NCBI GenBank assembly: GCA_021414025.1
Contig: JAIOPG010000002.1
Location: forward strand, 496,001-560,000
Direction of reading: 5' to 3'
Source: Planctomycetota bacterium
GTDB lineage: Bacteria > Planctomycetota > Phycisphaerae > Phycisphaerales > SM1A02
Length of the DNA: 64,000 bases
Below, in pieces: positions 1 to 7,864 of this stretch; within the stretch, counting starts at the first letter, position 1, and each line of letters opens with the position of its first letter. The notes under the pieces were generated by a model that saw only the letters and a list, made by a program, of their open reading frames with translations, was not told the DNA's origin and searched no databases. A program made the translations under genes and the position numbers.

Positions 1-725
1 GTCTCGCGGACGGCGGTGCCGACGAAGATCGGGATGCGGTAGCGCATCGCCAGCAGGCCGATGCTCTTGTAGCTGCTGGCCATCTGGCCGAAGAAGGGGA
101 CGAAGAGGCCGTCGTCGCCCGCGTTCTGGTCGGCGATGAAGCCGATCCGCCCCCCCTGGAGGATGATGCTCTGGAGTTCCTCCGTGGCATTCCACTTGGA
201 GAGCACGCCCAGGCCGCGCCGCTGGCGCATGCCCAGCAGCCACTCATCGAGGTAGGGATTGTCCAGCGGCCGCGCCAGTGCGGTGAGATGGAAGTCGAGG
301 ACCGCCAGCGCAAATCCCAGCAGCTCCCAGTTGCCGCAGTGTCCCGTCACGAAGATGGCGGGCTTGTTGGAGAGCAGGAAATCCATGTGCGGGCCGACCG
401 TGCCCAGCGTGACGCTGTCGGACCAGTTGCGGGCGTTGAGCCGCTGCGGCGTGAGCATGCACTCCACCATGAAGAGCTGGAACATGCTGGCCACGCTGCG
501 CTCGCTGAGACTCTGGACCTCCTCTTCGGGCATGCCGGGAAAGGCGCGTTGGATGTTGACGTTCGCACGCACCAGCCGGCGCGCCCCCAGCCGCGAGAAG
601 AGCGCCGCGAAACACGCGGCGGTGCGCATGTTCTGCTCCGCGTCGAAGAGGTGGAAAAGCGAGGCGACCGTCCGGGCGAGCGCGTACTGGGAAAGATGCG
701 CGAGCCGCTTGCTGGCGGCGGCCAT
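1..725 (-). CDS. LpxL/HtrB-family lipid A acyltransferase (3' end outside window)
   Basis: Reading the minus strand from the ATG at 725 gives an open frame of 241 codons that runs off the window start, so the C-terminus is missing. Around residues 128-135 it carries GHCGNWE, the HxxxxE catalytic motif of the lysophospholipid/lauroyl acyltransferase family (LpxL/HtrB, LpxM). Further on, FIADQNAGDDGLFVPFFG matches the conserved DQ and FFG segment of that family. These enzymes add secondary acyl chains to Kdo-lipid A at the inner face of the cytoplasmic membrane. The start lies 3 bp after the stop of the upstream coiled-coil membrane gene, so the two are probably co-transcribed. The kdsC and LptC-like genes 2.5 kb away support a role in lipopolysaccharide. 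The family is clear from the motif; the exact acyl-chain position cannot be told. Confidence 0.85.
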   Translation of the reverse strand, partial: MAAASKRLAHLSQYALARTVASLFHLFDAEQNMRTAACFAALFSRLGARRLVRANVNIQRAFPGMPEEEVQSLSERSVASMFQLFMVECMLTPQRLNARNWSDSVTLGTVGPHMDFLLSNKPAIFVTGHCGNWELLGFALAVLDFHLTALARPLDNPYLDEWLLGMRQRRGLGVLSKWNATEELQSIILQGGRIGFIADQNAGDDGLFVPFFGQMASSYKSIGLLAMRYRIPIFVGTAVRE

Positions 726-728
726 GGA

Positions 729-1964
729 TCAGTTGCCCTGGCCCGTCAGCGCCCGGAAGCGGTTCCAGTTCAGGACGGGGATCCGCGCGTCCATCGCTTC
801 CTTCATGATGCGGTTGTAGGTGTCGTAGTCGCTCTTGGCCTGGGTGTAGGCCTGGACCTCGATGTCGCCGGCGTTGGCCGCCAGCGGAAGCGGCTCGGGC
901 GGGGGATTGCCGATCACGACGAAGTCAAGGTCGCCGGTGACTTTCTCGCTGTTGACGACCTGACCGCCCCAATCCTGGATCTGGTTGCGGATGACCGAGG
1001 CCTCGCCGGCGGAAGCCTTGCTGTCGTTGTTCACATCGAACTTGCCGTAGACCATCATGCGGTAGGTGTAGGTGGGGCTGTAGACCGCGTTGATCAGGAC
1101 GTCGTTGCGGTTCACCGGCTGATTCGGGGTGCTGCGGGTCACGCGGGCGGTCGAGGTGTCCTCGGTGACGCGCAGGACCTGCAGGCTGGCCTTGCCGCGC
1201 AGTTTGCCGTCCTTGTTGTTCTGGACCTGGTCGGGCGTGGAGAAGACTTCGAAGGTCATGCCCGGCACGACGCGATGCTTGCGGCCGATGTCGAGGTAGA
1301 CGGTTGAATCCGGCCCGCCGATCTCGATGACGTGGCCGTCGACGAGGCTGGAGGGATCCTCGGGCTTCACCTCGAACTGGGCGAGCTTCTTCTCCGCCTG
1401 CTCGAGCCGGCTGCGCAGCGTGTCGCGCTCGGTGCTCAGGCTGTCGCTGTTCTTCTGCATCTCGTCGAGGCGCGCCTTGTAGCTGCGCTCGAGCTCGTCC
1501 TTGGACTCCTGGGCGATCTTCTTGTTTTCCTCGATGCTTTTGGCGTACTCGCTGGTGGCGTTGGAGAAGGGGGCGATGTCCTTCTTGGCGGACTCGATCG
1601 CGGCGTCGCGCTGGTCGTTGGCGTCGGCCAGGGACTTGGCCATGGCGGCGATCTGCGACTTGAGCTCGTCCATCTGCTTGCCGGAGCCCTGCAGCGCGGT
1701 CTCCTGCTGGGCCAGCTTGGCCTTGAGCGGCTCGAGCTCGGCGGCCACAGTGGCCTGATCGGTCTTGAGTTTCTCGCCCTCCTTGCGGGCGGTGTCGAGC
1801 TCGGCGCTGAGGTTCTTCTTGTCCAGCTTCAGCTTGTTCGAATCCTCGGTGGCCGAGGACATCTGCGAGTAGAACACGACCGACAACACCAGGAAGGCGA
1901 CGGTGGTCAGCACAAAGACGACGAGGGTGACGAGGACGCCAGATCCGGCGGGTCGAGTGGCCAT
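729..1964 (-). CDS. Membrane-anchored coiled-coil protein of unknown function
   Basis: This 411-residue protein starts at the ATG at 1964, with GGGAGA about 9 bases upstream. One N-terminal membrane segment (about residues 9-30, rich in V, L and F) is followed by a long charged heptad-like region (about 32-215, many E/K/Q/L) that should form a coiled coil. A globular C-terminal half follows, containing stretches such as VDGHVIEIGGPDSTVYLDIG. I do not recognise the family; the shape suggests an envelope scaffold or spacer. Its stop lies 3 bp before the start of the LpxL-like gene, which hints at an envelope role. A longer in-frame version starting at 2165 would run through the rpsT promoter and rpsT start region on the other strand, so it was not used. 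Confidence 0.75.
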   Translation of the reverse strand: MATRPAGSGVLVTLVVFVLTTVAFLVLSVVFYSQMSSATEDSNKLKLDKKNLSAELDTARKEGEKLKTDQATVAAELEPLKAKLAQQETALQGSGKQMDELKSQIAAMAKSLADANDQRDAAIESAKKDIAPFSNATSEYAKSIEENKKIAQESKDELERSYKARLDEMQKNSDSLSTERDTLRSRLEQAEKKLAQFEVKPEDPSSLVDGHVIEIGGPDSTVYLDIGRKHRVVPGMTFEVFSTPDQVQNNKDGKLRGKASLQVLRVTEDTSTARVTRSTPNQPVNRNDVLINAVYSPTYTYRMMVYGKFDVNNDSKASAGEASVIRNQIQDWGGQVVNSEKVTGDLDFVVIGNPPPEPLPLAANAGDIEVQAYTQAKSDYDTYNRIMKEAMDARIPVLNWNRFRALTGQGN

Positions 1965-2049
1965 TCGAGGAGGTCTCCCGGGCGAAATGCCCGAAATGGC
2001 AGTGTGAGGCTTTGACCGCCTCTCGTCAAGAGGAAAGTGAAAATGGCAC

Positions 2050-2078
2050 TTGCCTTTCCCGGCGAAAAAGGCGATACT
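2050..2078 (+). promoter_or_regulatory. Candidate sigma70-type promoter for rpsT
   Basis: TTGCCT at 2050-2055 and GATACT at 2073-2078 are separated by 17 bp, each matching four of six consensus bases. The implied transcription start is about 2085, shortly before the GTG start of rpsT. This argues against the longer reading frame that would begin at 2050. Confidence 0.4.
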
Positions 2079-2100
2079 TTCCGACCCCTCGGAGAACCAC

Positions 2101-2424
2101 GTGCCCAATAGCAAGTCAGCTGAAAAACGAGTCCGCCAGAACCGGAAACAGAACGCCATCAACAATCACCGGAAGCGGCTGATCAAGGAAAGCAAGCGCC
2201 AATTCCTCGCCGCCGTCCAGGCCGGCGACGTGACGCTGGCGGAGAAGGAGCTTCGCTCCGCGACGGCGATCCTGGACCGGGTCGCCGGCAAGCGGACGAT
2301 TCATCCCAACACGGCCGCGCGGCGCAAGAGCCTGCTGGCTCGCCGATTGAATGCGCTGCGGGCGCCCAAGACCGGCACCACGACCGCCAAGCCCGCCAAG
2401 AGCAAGGCCAGCAAAACCGCTTGA
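2101..2424 (+). CDS. rpsT: 30S ribosomal protein S20
   Basis: The 107-residue product begins (GTG-initiated) with PNSKSAEKRVRQNRKQ, the hallmark N-terminus of S20 (usually MANSKSAxKRxR), followed by NHRKRLIKESKRQF and a lysine/alanine-rich tail. S20 binds 16S rRNA early in small-subunit assembly. The GTG at 2101 was chosen because it aligns with the family N-terminus and has GGAG at 2091-2094, six bases upstream. The basic C-terminal extension (TAKPAKSKASKTA) makes it somewhat longer than the usual 85-90 residues. The stop overlaps the TTG start of the following CPBP protease gene. Confidence 0.95.
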   Translation: MPNSKSAEKRVRQNRKQNAINNHRKRLIKESKRQFLAAVQAGDVTLAEKELRSATAILDRVAGKRTIHPNTAARRKSLLARRLNALRAPKTGTTTAKPAKSKASKTA

Positions 2425-3209
2425 GCGGAACCGCCGGCCGCCGCCGCGGCGCGGCACGCACGCGCTTTCACTACGCCGAAGCCTCGAACCGGCCGCTGGA
2501 AATCCTCGCCTTCCTGGCGCCGCTGGTCGCCTTCTATGAACTTGGACTGGTGTTCTGGCTCCGCAGCGATCAGCTGGTGCTGACCAACCGCGCCCATGGG
2601 GGCATCGTGAATTTCTTCCGGCTCTTCGGGGTCCGCGCCGAGGATCTGCACGTCTCCGCCATGTCGCTGCCCTCGCTGGCCCTGGTGCTGACCTTACTGA
2701 TCTGGCAAGCCGTGGCCCGATTGCCCTGGAGCATCCGCTGGCGGGCCATTCCCTTCATGTGGCTTGAGAGTTTTGCCCTGGCGGCGCCGCTGCTGGTGCT
2801 GGCGATCGCGATCGGCCGCGCGCATCTGGCGATGGGCGGAGGCGCGGTGAGCGAGGACTCCATCCGTTCGCTCGATTTCGTGGGCCGGGCCTCGATGGCC
2901 GCGGGCGCGGGCATCTATGAGGAACTGCTCTTTCGGATGGCGCTGATGGGCGGTCTGCACATGCTGCTCTTCGACGTGGCCCGGTTGAAGGACCGCCACG
3001 CCTGGGTGGTGGCGCTGCTGGCGAGCACGATTCTCTTCACCGTCTACCACCCGATCCGCGACGCGACCGGCGCGATGCAGTGGGGCCGGGTGATTTTCCT
3101 GATGTCCGCCGGCGCCTGGTTCGGGGTGGTCTTCCAACTGCGCGGCTTCGGCGTGGCCGCGGGCACCCACGCCGCCTACGACGCCACCGCGCTGCTCTTC
3201 GTCGGGTGA
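2421..3209 (+). CDS. CPBP-family intramembrane metalloprotease
   Basis: This 262-residue multi-pass membrane protein contains YEELLFR at residues 166-172 (the EExxxR motif of CPBP/Abi proteases), YHP near residue 213 and GTHAAYD near 250, which together give the Glu and His residues expected of the site. About six hydrophobic segments are visible. Family members include Rce1-type CAAX processing enzymes and bacteriocin-immunity proteins, so the substrate cannot be inferred. The start is a TTG at 2421 overlapping the rpsT stop (TTGA), which suggests translational coupling; no better start is visible downstream without losing the first membrane segment. Confidence 0.85.
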   Translation: MSGTAGRRRGAARTRFHYAEASNRPLEILAFLAPLVAFYELGLVFWLRSDQLVLTNRAHGGIVNFFRLFGVRAEDLHVSAMSLPSLALVLTLLIWQAVARLPWSIRWRAIPFMWLESFALAAPLLVLAIAIGRAHLAMGGGAVSEDSIRSLDFVGRASMAAGAGIYEELLFRMALMGGLHMLLFDVARLKDRHAWVVALLASTILFTVYHPIRDATGAMQWGRVIFLMSAGAWFGVVFQLRGFGVAAGTHAAYDATALLFVG

Positions 3210-3270
3210 CGACCGGCCGCTTGCCGATCCGCGAATCCATCCGCGGAGCCGATTGCGTTACTCTGGACGC

Positions 3271-3789
3271 ATGCCCGCGCGCGGTTCGCCTGCCAACATC
3301 AAGCTCCTGATCCTGGACGCCGACGGCGTGCTCACCGACGGCAGCATCTGGATCGACGACCGCGGCCACGAGACGAAGCGCTTCAACGTGCGCGACGGCT
3401 TCGCCATGCGGGCGTGGCTTCGCGCCGGCAAGGAGATGGCCGTCATCACCGGGCGGGGCGGACTGGCCCTGCGCCACCGGCTCGACGGACTTGGCGTGCG
3501 TCACCTGATCTCGGCGAGCGGCCCCAAGAAGGAGGCGATGGAGACGTTGCTCAAGCAACTGGGCATCGACGCGGCGCACGCTGCGGTGATGGGGGACGAT
3601 CTGCCCGACCTGCCGATGCTCAAGCTCGCCGGTTATCCGATGGCGGTCGCCGACGCGGCGGACGAGGTCAAGGCGTTGGCCGCATGGAGTTCCACACGCA
3701 ACGGCGGTCACGGTGCCGTGCGCGAAGCGGTGGAATTCCTGCTCAAGGCATCGGGCGAATGGGATGCATCCGTCGGAGGCTGGGAGTGA
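3271..3789 (+). CDS. kdsC: 3-deoxy-D-manno-octulosonate 8-phosphate phosphatase (KdsC-type HAD)
   Basis: The 172-residue protein has LDADGVLTDG at residues 15-24 (HAD motif I with the two Asp), RFNVRDGFAMR near 41, VITGRGG near 59 and GDDLPDLPML near 110. This is the KdsC arrangement of a capless HAD phosphatase that normally works as a tetramer. KdsC removes phosphate from Kdo-8-phosphate, the last step before Kdo activation for lipopolysaccharide. The ATG at 3271 is preferred over an in-frame TTG 18 bases upstream because family members begin about 10 residues before motif I. Its stop overlaps the start of the LptC/OstA-like gene (TGATG), the same pairing seen as kdsC-lptC in proteobacteria. 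A related acylneuraminate-pathway HAD is possible but less likely here. Confidence 0.88.
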   Translation: MPARGSPANIKLLILDADGVLTDGSIWIDDRGHETKRFNVRDGFAMRAWLRAGKEMAVITGRGGLALRHRLDGLGVRHLISASGPKKEAMETLLKQLGIDAAHAAVMGDDLPDLPMLKLAGYPMAVADAADEVKALAAWSSTRNGGHGAVREAVEFLLKASGEWDASVGGWE

Positions 3790-6700
3790 TGTCGCGGCGG
3801 CGCAACCGCATGCTTCCCTGGGTGGCGGCCGCGGGCGGCGTGGTGATCGGGCTGGTCGCGCTGGCGATCGCTTTCCAGGTCGGCGACGCGCCGAACTCGG
3901 CCAAGCGCACACCGCGGATCGTCGACGCCAAGGACATTCCCAAGCCGGATCCGCTGACCATCGAGGAGACCCAAAGCACGACGCAGCTGGTGCAGGCGGA
4001 CCAGGTCTCGCTGCAATCCGGCGCCTGGGTGCAGGTGGCCGACGACAAGGGGCGCCTCGAACAGCAGTACAGCGCGACGCGCATCGACCCCGAGCCGGAC
4101 AAATGGCTGCGCATGCTCGCGCCGCGGTCGGTGATGTTCCCCTCGGGCGGACGCATCGTCACCATGCGCGCCGACCACGGGCGGATGCGCGTGCCCAAGC
4201 GGGCGCTGGAAAGCGGGCAGCTCGAAGGGGACGTCGTCATCAAGGTCTACAAGCCGATCGGCGGCCGAGAGATCGACCTCGCCAACGACACGGCCTCCAT
4301 CGTCATCCAGGCGCCCGAGGCGACCTTCGACAGCGTGCTTGGCGAGATCCGCTGCGACAAGCAAGTGAAGGTGGTCACCGATTCCCTGCGCTTCGAGGGA
4401 GAGGGCCTGACCCTGCTGCTCACCGAGGATGGCAAGGGCATCGAGCGCCTCACGGTGGAGCGGCCCCTCTCGGCGATCGAGATCGAGCGGGCGCCCGCGG
4501 TCGAGGCGAAGTCCTCGCCCGACGACAAGGCGCAGGCGGCCCCGTCGTCGCCGGCCGGAACGTCCGCGGTGACGGCTTCCGCTGCGCCATCGGGAAGTGC
4601 GAACGCCCCGGCCGCGACATCGGCTCAGCCCGCCGGGCCGAAGGCGACGCCGGAGACGCCGTCCAAGGCGGGAGCGAAGGCAGCGAAATCCGCGGCCTCT
4701 GCGCTGCGCTTCTACCGGCTGGTCCTGGAGAACGACGTGCGCGTCTTCCGGACTTCCGCCGAGGGAAACACCGTGATCAACGGCGACAAACTGGTGGCCG
4801 TGTTCAGCATGGAGAGTGACGTGGTGGGACAGAATCTCGCCCGCGATCTCTTCGCTCCGCCGACGCAAGCGCCGCGGGCGGTTTCCGCCTTCGCGGTGGA
4901 TTGGCGGGTCTCGCCGCTGGCGTTCGCGCTGGCCGGAGCCGCCCCGGAGCCCGATCGCATCCGCATCGAATACCGTGGCCGGCTGGTCATGTCGGTGACG
5001 ACCGAGAGCGAGGACCAGCTGGGCAGCGCCGAGAATGTCCGACTCGACATCGAGGGCGCGCCGGCCAAGCTCTACGATGAGAAGAGCGAGGCGCGGGTGG
5101 ACTGCGGGCGCATGCGCTACGAAACCGGCGTCGATCGGGTCTCGCTGCGCGGATACGCGGATCATCCATTCCTGCTGGTGAGCCCGCGACTGGATCTCGA
5201 AGGTCAGGCGCTGGATCTGGAGCGCACCACCGGCAAGGGTCATCTGGAAGGCGCGGGGCGGATGCGCATCGGCAGCGCCGATGCGGCGGTCGCGGCCATG
5301 GCTTCGGCGCCGACCGCGGCGCAGGAGGCTGTGCAGAGCGGCGATCCGACGCATGCGAGCGTCGGCCCGCCCGACATGGCGGCGAGTGCCCGAACCGTGC
5401 GGCTCCAATGGGCCAAGTCGGTCGACCTGGAGTTCGAGCCCGGCGCCAATTCCAGCAAGCTCTATCGCGCCGATTTTCATGGCGACGTGAACGCCGACGC
5501 GGAGGAGGTGCGGCTCATCGCCCAGCGCCTGCTGGTGGAGTGCTTCAAGACGGGTCCGGGTTCCGCGGTGGAGCACGTGCTGGCCGACGGCGGGGCGACG
5601 GCGATCCGCCAGCCGGATGGGTCGAGCCTGACGGCGAAGACAATCGATCTTTCCATGGAGCAGGGTCTCGACGGCGGCTCCAAGGCGAAGCGGCTGCTGG
5701 TGACCGGCGGCGTGGAGGCGCAGGACAAGGGACAGAAGCTCTGGACCGACTCGCTGGATTGCTCCTTCCGCCCGGCGACGGGCAAGGAATCCTCCACGGA
5801 GAACATGGAGCTTTCGGTGGTGCAGTCCCAAGGCGCGGTGCAGGCGCTGCTGGCCGAGGACGCCCGGCTCTGGGCCACGTCGATGGACGCCGACATTCCC
5901 GCCAAGCGGGTGGCGCTGCGCGGCCCCGACCTGCTGCTGGTGCGCGGCAACGTGGTGGCGGACTCGATGCAGGAGCTCACCGTCGACGAGGAGTCCGGCA
6001 CCGCGCTGGCTCCGGGCGCCGGGCGCTGCCGCTCATGGACGCGGGCGATCGTCGACTCCTCACCCCATCCGGTGCCCCGGCCGGTGATCCCCGAGAAGCC
6101 GCAGATGGAGGCGCAGTGGAGCGACGGATTGAAGTATGAGAAGGACAAGTCCGGGCGCGCGACGCTGGATCTGCGCGGCAACGTCCGCGCCACCGCGGAT
6201 CGAACGGTGCGCGAGCTCGACCAGTTCCAGGCCAGCCAGGCGACGCTGACCATCGGTCGCGACGCCAGCGCGATGGAGCAGGCGGGCGACGCCGCCAAGC
6301 GAACCGGCCTCGCCTCGGAGACCTCCTCGCTGCAGCAGATCCACGGGCGCGGCGAGGTGCGCATCGAGAGCCGCGCCTGGGGCCGCGACGACCGCGCCGA
6401 CGAGCCGCGCCTTTTCCGCTTGATGGCCGGCGAGGTGATCCACAACGTTCTGACCGGCGAGTCCAACGTGCCGACCGCGGGATCGCTGCTGATCTTTGAC
6501 CGCGACGACGAGGGCGCCAAGGCGGCGCCCTCCTCGCTCTTCGACGCGCGGGGATCGACGCGCTTCAAGTGGGACAATTCCCTGAAGATGCTTCGCGAGA
6601 GCGAGTCACGCTACCGCATCCTGCTCGACGGCGGCGTGGAGCTGATCCACGCGGGGCTTCGCCCGCAGGACACCCTGACGCTGACCTCCGACCAGCTGGA

Positions 6701-7025
6701 AAACACCGTGGAGCGGCTCGAGGCGGCGCCGGTGAAGGCGGACGCCTCCGAGGCGACGCCCGCCGACTTCGGTGCGCCGGTGAAGTTGATGCGCGTGCGG
6801 GCGCTGGGGCGGGTCTTCGTGCGGACGCCCGACGTGGACGTGGAGTGCGACGCCTTCGACTACGACCTGCGGACCAAGATCGCCACCATCGCGGCGCGGC
6901 CGGGCCGGACGATCACCGTGATGCAGAAGGGCAAGGGCTCTCCGATCAAGGCCGACGCGGCGGTCTGGGATCTGGACAACGGGCGCGTGCGCGTGACCAA
7001 CGCCGCGGGCAGCACCTTCCGCTGA
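3789..7025 (+). CDS. Giant LptC/OstA-like lipopolysaccharide-transport protein
   Basis: This 1078-residue protein has a short basic N-terminus, one membrane segment (about residues 9-30), then an LptC-like region, an Ala/Pro/Ser-rich linker (about 240-304), and a long series of segments such as LYRADFHGDVNADAEEVRL and VRVFRTSAEGNTVINGDKL. These read like repeated OstA/LptA beta-strand units. LptC and LptA form the periplasmic bridge that carries lipopolysaccharide to the outer membrane. In E. coli LptC is about 190 residues and LptA about 185, so this looks like a single chain doing several bridge segments. It starts one base inside the kdsC stop (TGATG). The lptB, lptF and lptG genes are not in the window. 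Membership in the OstA/LptC superfamily is my reading of the pattern and position. Confidence 0.7.
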   Translation: MSRRRNRMLPWVAAAGGVVIGLVALAIAFQVGDAPNSAKRTPRIVDAKDIPKPDPLTIEETQSTTQLVQADQVSLQSGAWVQVADDKGRLEQQYSATRIDPEPDKWLRMLAPRSVMFPSGGRIVTMRADHGRMRVPKRALESGQLEGDVVIKVYKPIGGREIDLANDTASIVIQAPEATFDSVLGEIRCDKQVKVVTDSLRFEGEGLTLLLTEDGKGIERLTVERPLSAIEIERAPAVEAKSSPDDKAQAAPSSPAGTSAVTASAAPSGSANAPAATSAQPAGPKATPETPSKAGAKAAKSAASALRFYRLVLENDVRVFRTSAEGNTVINGDKLVAVFSMESDVVGQNLARDLFAPPTQAPRAVSAFAVDWRVSPLAFALAGAAPEPDRIRIEYRGRLVMSVTTESEDQLGSAENVRLDIEGAPAKLYDEKSEARVDCGRMRYETGVDRVSLRGYADHPFLLVSPRLDLEGQALDLERTTGKGHLEGAGRMRIGSADAAVAAMASAPTAAQEAVQSGDPTHASVGPPDMAASARTVRLQWAKSVDLEFEPGANSSKLYRADFHGDVNADAEEVRLIAQRLLVECFKTGPGSAVEHVLADGGATAIRQPDGSSLTAKTIDLSMEQGLDGGSKAKRLLVTGGVEAQDKGQKLWTDSLDCSFRPATGKESSTENMELSVVQSQGAVQALLAEDARLWATSMDADIPAKRVALRGPDLLLVRGNVVADSMQELTVDEESGTALAPGAGRCRSWTRAIVDSSPHPVPRPVIPEKPQMEAQWSDGLKYEKDKSGRATLDLRGNVRATADRTVRELDQFQASQATLTIGRDASAMEQAGDAAKRTGLASETSSLQQIHGRGEVRIESRAWGRDDRADEPRLFRLMAGEVIHNVLTGESNVPTAGSLLIFDRDDEGAKAAPSSLFDARGSTRFKWDNSLKMLRESESRYRILLDGGVELIHAGLRPQDTLTLTSDQLENTVERLEAAPVKADASEATPADFGAPVKLMRVRALGRVFVRTPDVDVECDAFDYDLRTKIATIAARPGRTITVMQKGKGSPIKADAAVWDLDNGRVRVTNAAGSTFR

Positions 7026-7081
7026 GAGCGGATCGCGAATCCGGAATCACCGGGCACCAAATGTGCATCGCGGCGTCGCGC

Positions 7082-7864
7082 TCACAGCAGCGAGCGGATT
7101 TCCCAGAGGTCGGGAAAGAGCGGCTGAAAAAGTGTGCTGCGCAGATACTCCACTCCCGAGGAGCCCCCGGTGCCGGTTTTGGTGCCGATGGTGCGCTCCA
7201 CCATTTTCACGTGCCGGTAGCGCCATTCCTGGATGCCCTCGTCCAGGTCGACCATCATCTCGCACATGCCGCGCAGGGGGCCCGGCGCCTTGTAGACCCG
7301 CAGCAGCAATTCTTGGAGCTGGGGATCGGCCACAGTGGCCGCGGTCGGATCGCGCTGCAGCGCCGACTCGGGAACCGGCTGCTTCAGCGTGGCCAGGCAC
7401 TTGACGAAGCAGGCCCAGAGCGTCGGCTGCTTGAAGTGCCGCTCCAGAGCGACGCGCTCGGGGCTGCCCGGGGCGTAGCGATCGAAGACCTTGGGATTGC
7501 GCTTGCCCAGCAGGAACTCGAAGGCGCGGAACTGCCAGCTCTGGAATCCGCTGGCGTTGGTCAGAAAGCTGCGGAAGGCGAGGAAGGAGGTCGGCGTCAT
7601 CGTCTCCAGCACGTCGATCTGCGCCACCATGGTCTTGAGAATCTTGAGCATCCGCGAAAGCGTGGAGGCGGCCTCTTCCAGGCGGCCCTCGGCGAAGAGT
7701 CGACCCAGGCGCTCGCCCTCGTGGATCTGCTGCTTGAACCAGAGTTCGTAGACCTGGTGGATGATGATGAAGAGCGTCTCGTCGTGCTCGACCGGGGTTC
7801 CCACCGGCTGCTGAAGCGAGAGCAATTCCTGGACTTTCAGATACTTGCCGTAGGTGATTTCCAC
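7082..7864 (-). CDS. kynA: Tryptophan 2,3-dioxygenase
   Basis: The 260-residue product shows LFIIIHQVYELWFKQQ (substrate-pocket His at about residue 36), ASGFQSWQFRAFEFLLG, and RHVKMVERTIGTKTGTGGSS near the C-terminus, where the His is the haem ligand and the Gly/Ser stretch contacts substrate. This haem enzyme opens the tryptophan indole ring to N-formylkynurenine. The GTG at 7864 was chosen because the following EITYGKYLKVQELL matches the start of bacterial homologues of 260-280 residues. It overlaps the 3' end of the upstream desaturase gene by 28 bp. No other kynurenine-pathway gene is present nearby. Confidence 0.93.
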   Translation of the reverse strand: MEITYGKYLKVQELLSLQQPVGTPVEHDETLFIIIHQVYELWFKQQIHEGERLGRLFAEGRLEEAASTLSRMLKILKTMVAQIDVLETMTPTSFLAFRSFLTNASGFQSWQFRAFEFLLGKRNPKVFDRYAPGSPERVALERHFKQPTLWACFVKCLATLKQPVPESALQRDPTAATVADPQLQELLLRVYKAPGPLRGMCEMMVDLDEGIQEWRYRHVKMVERTIGTKTGTGGSSGVEYLRSTLFQPLFPDLWEIRSLL

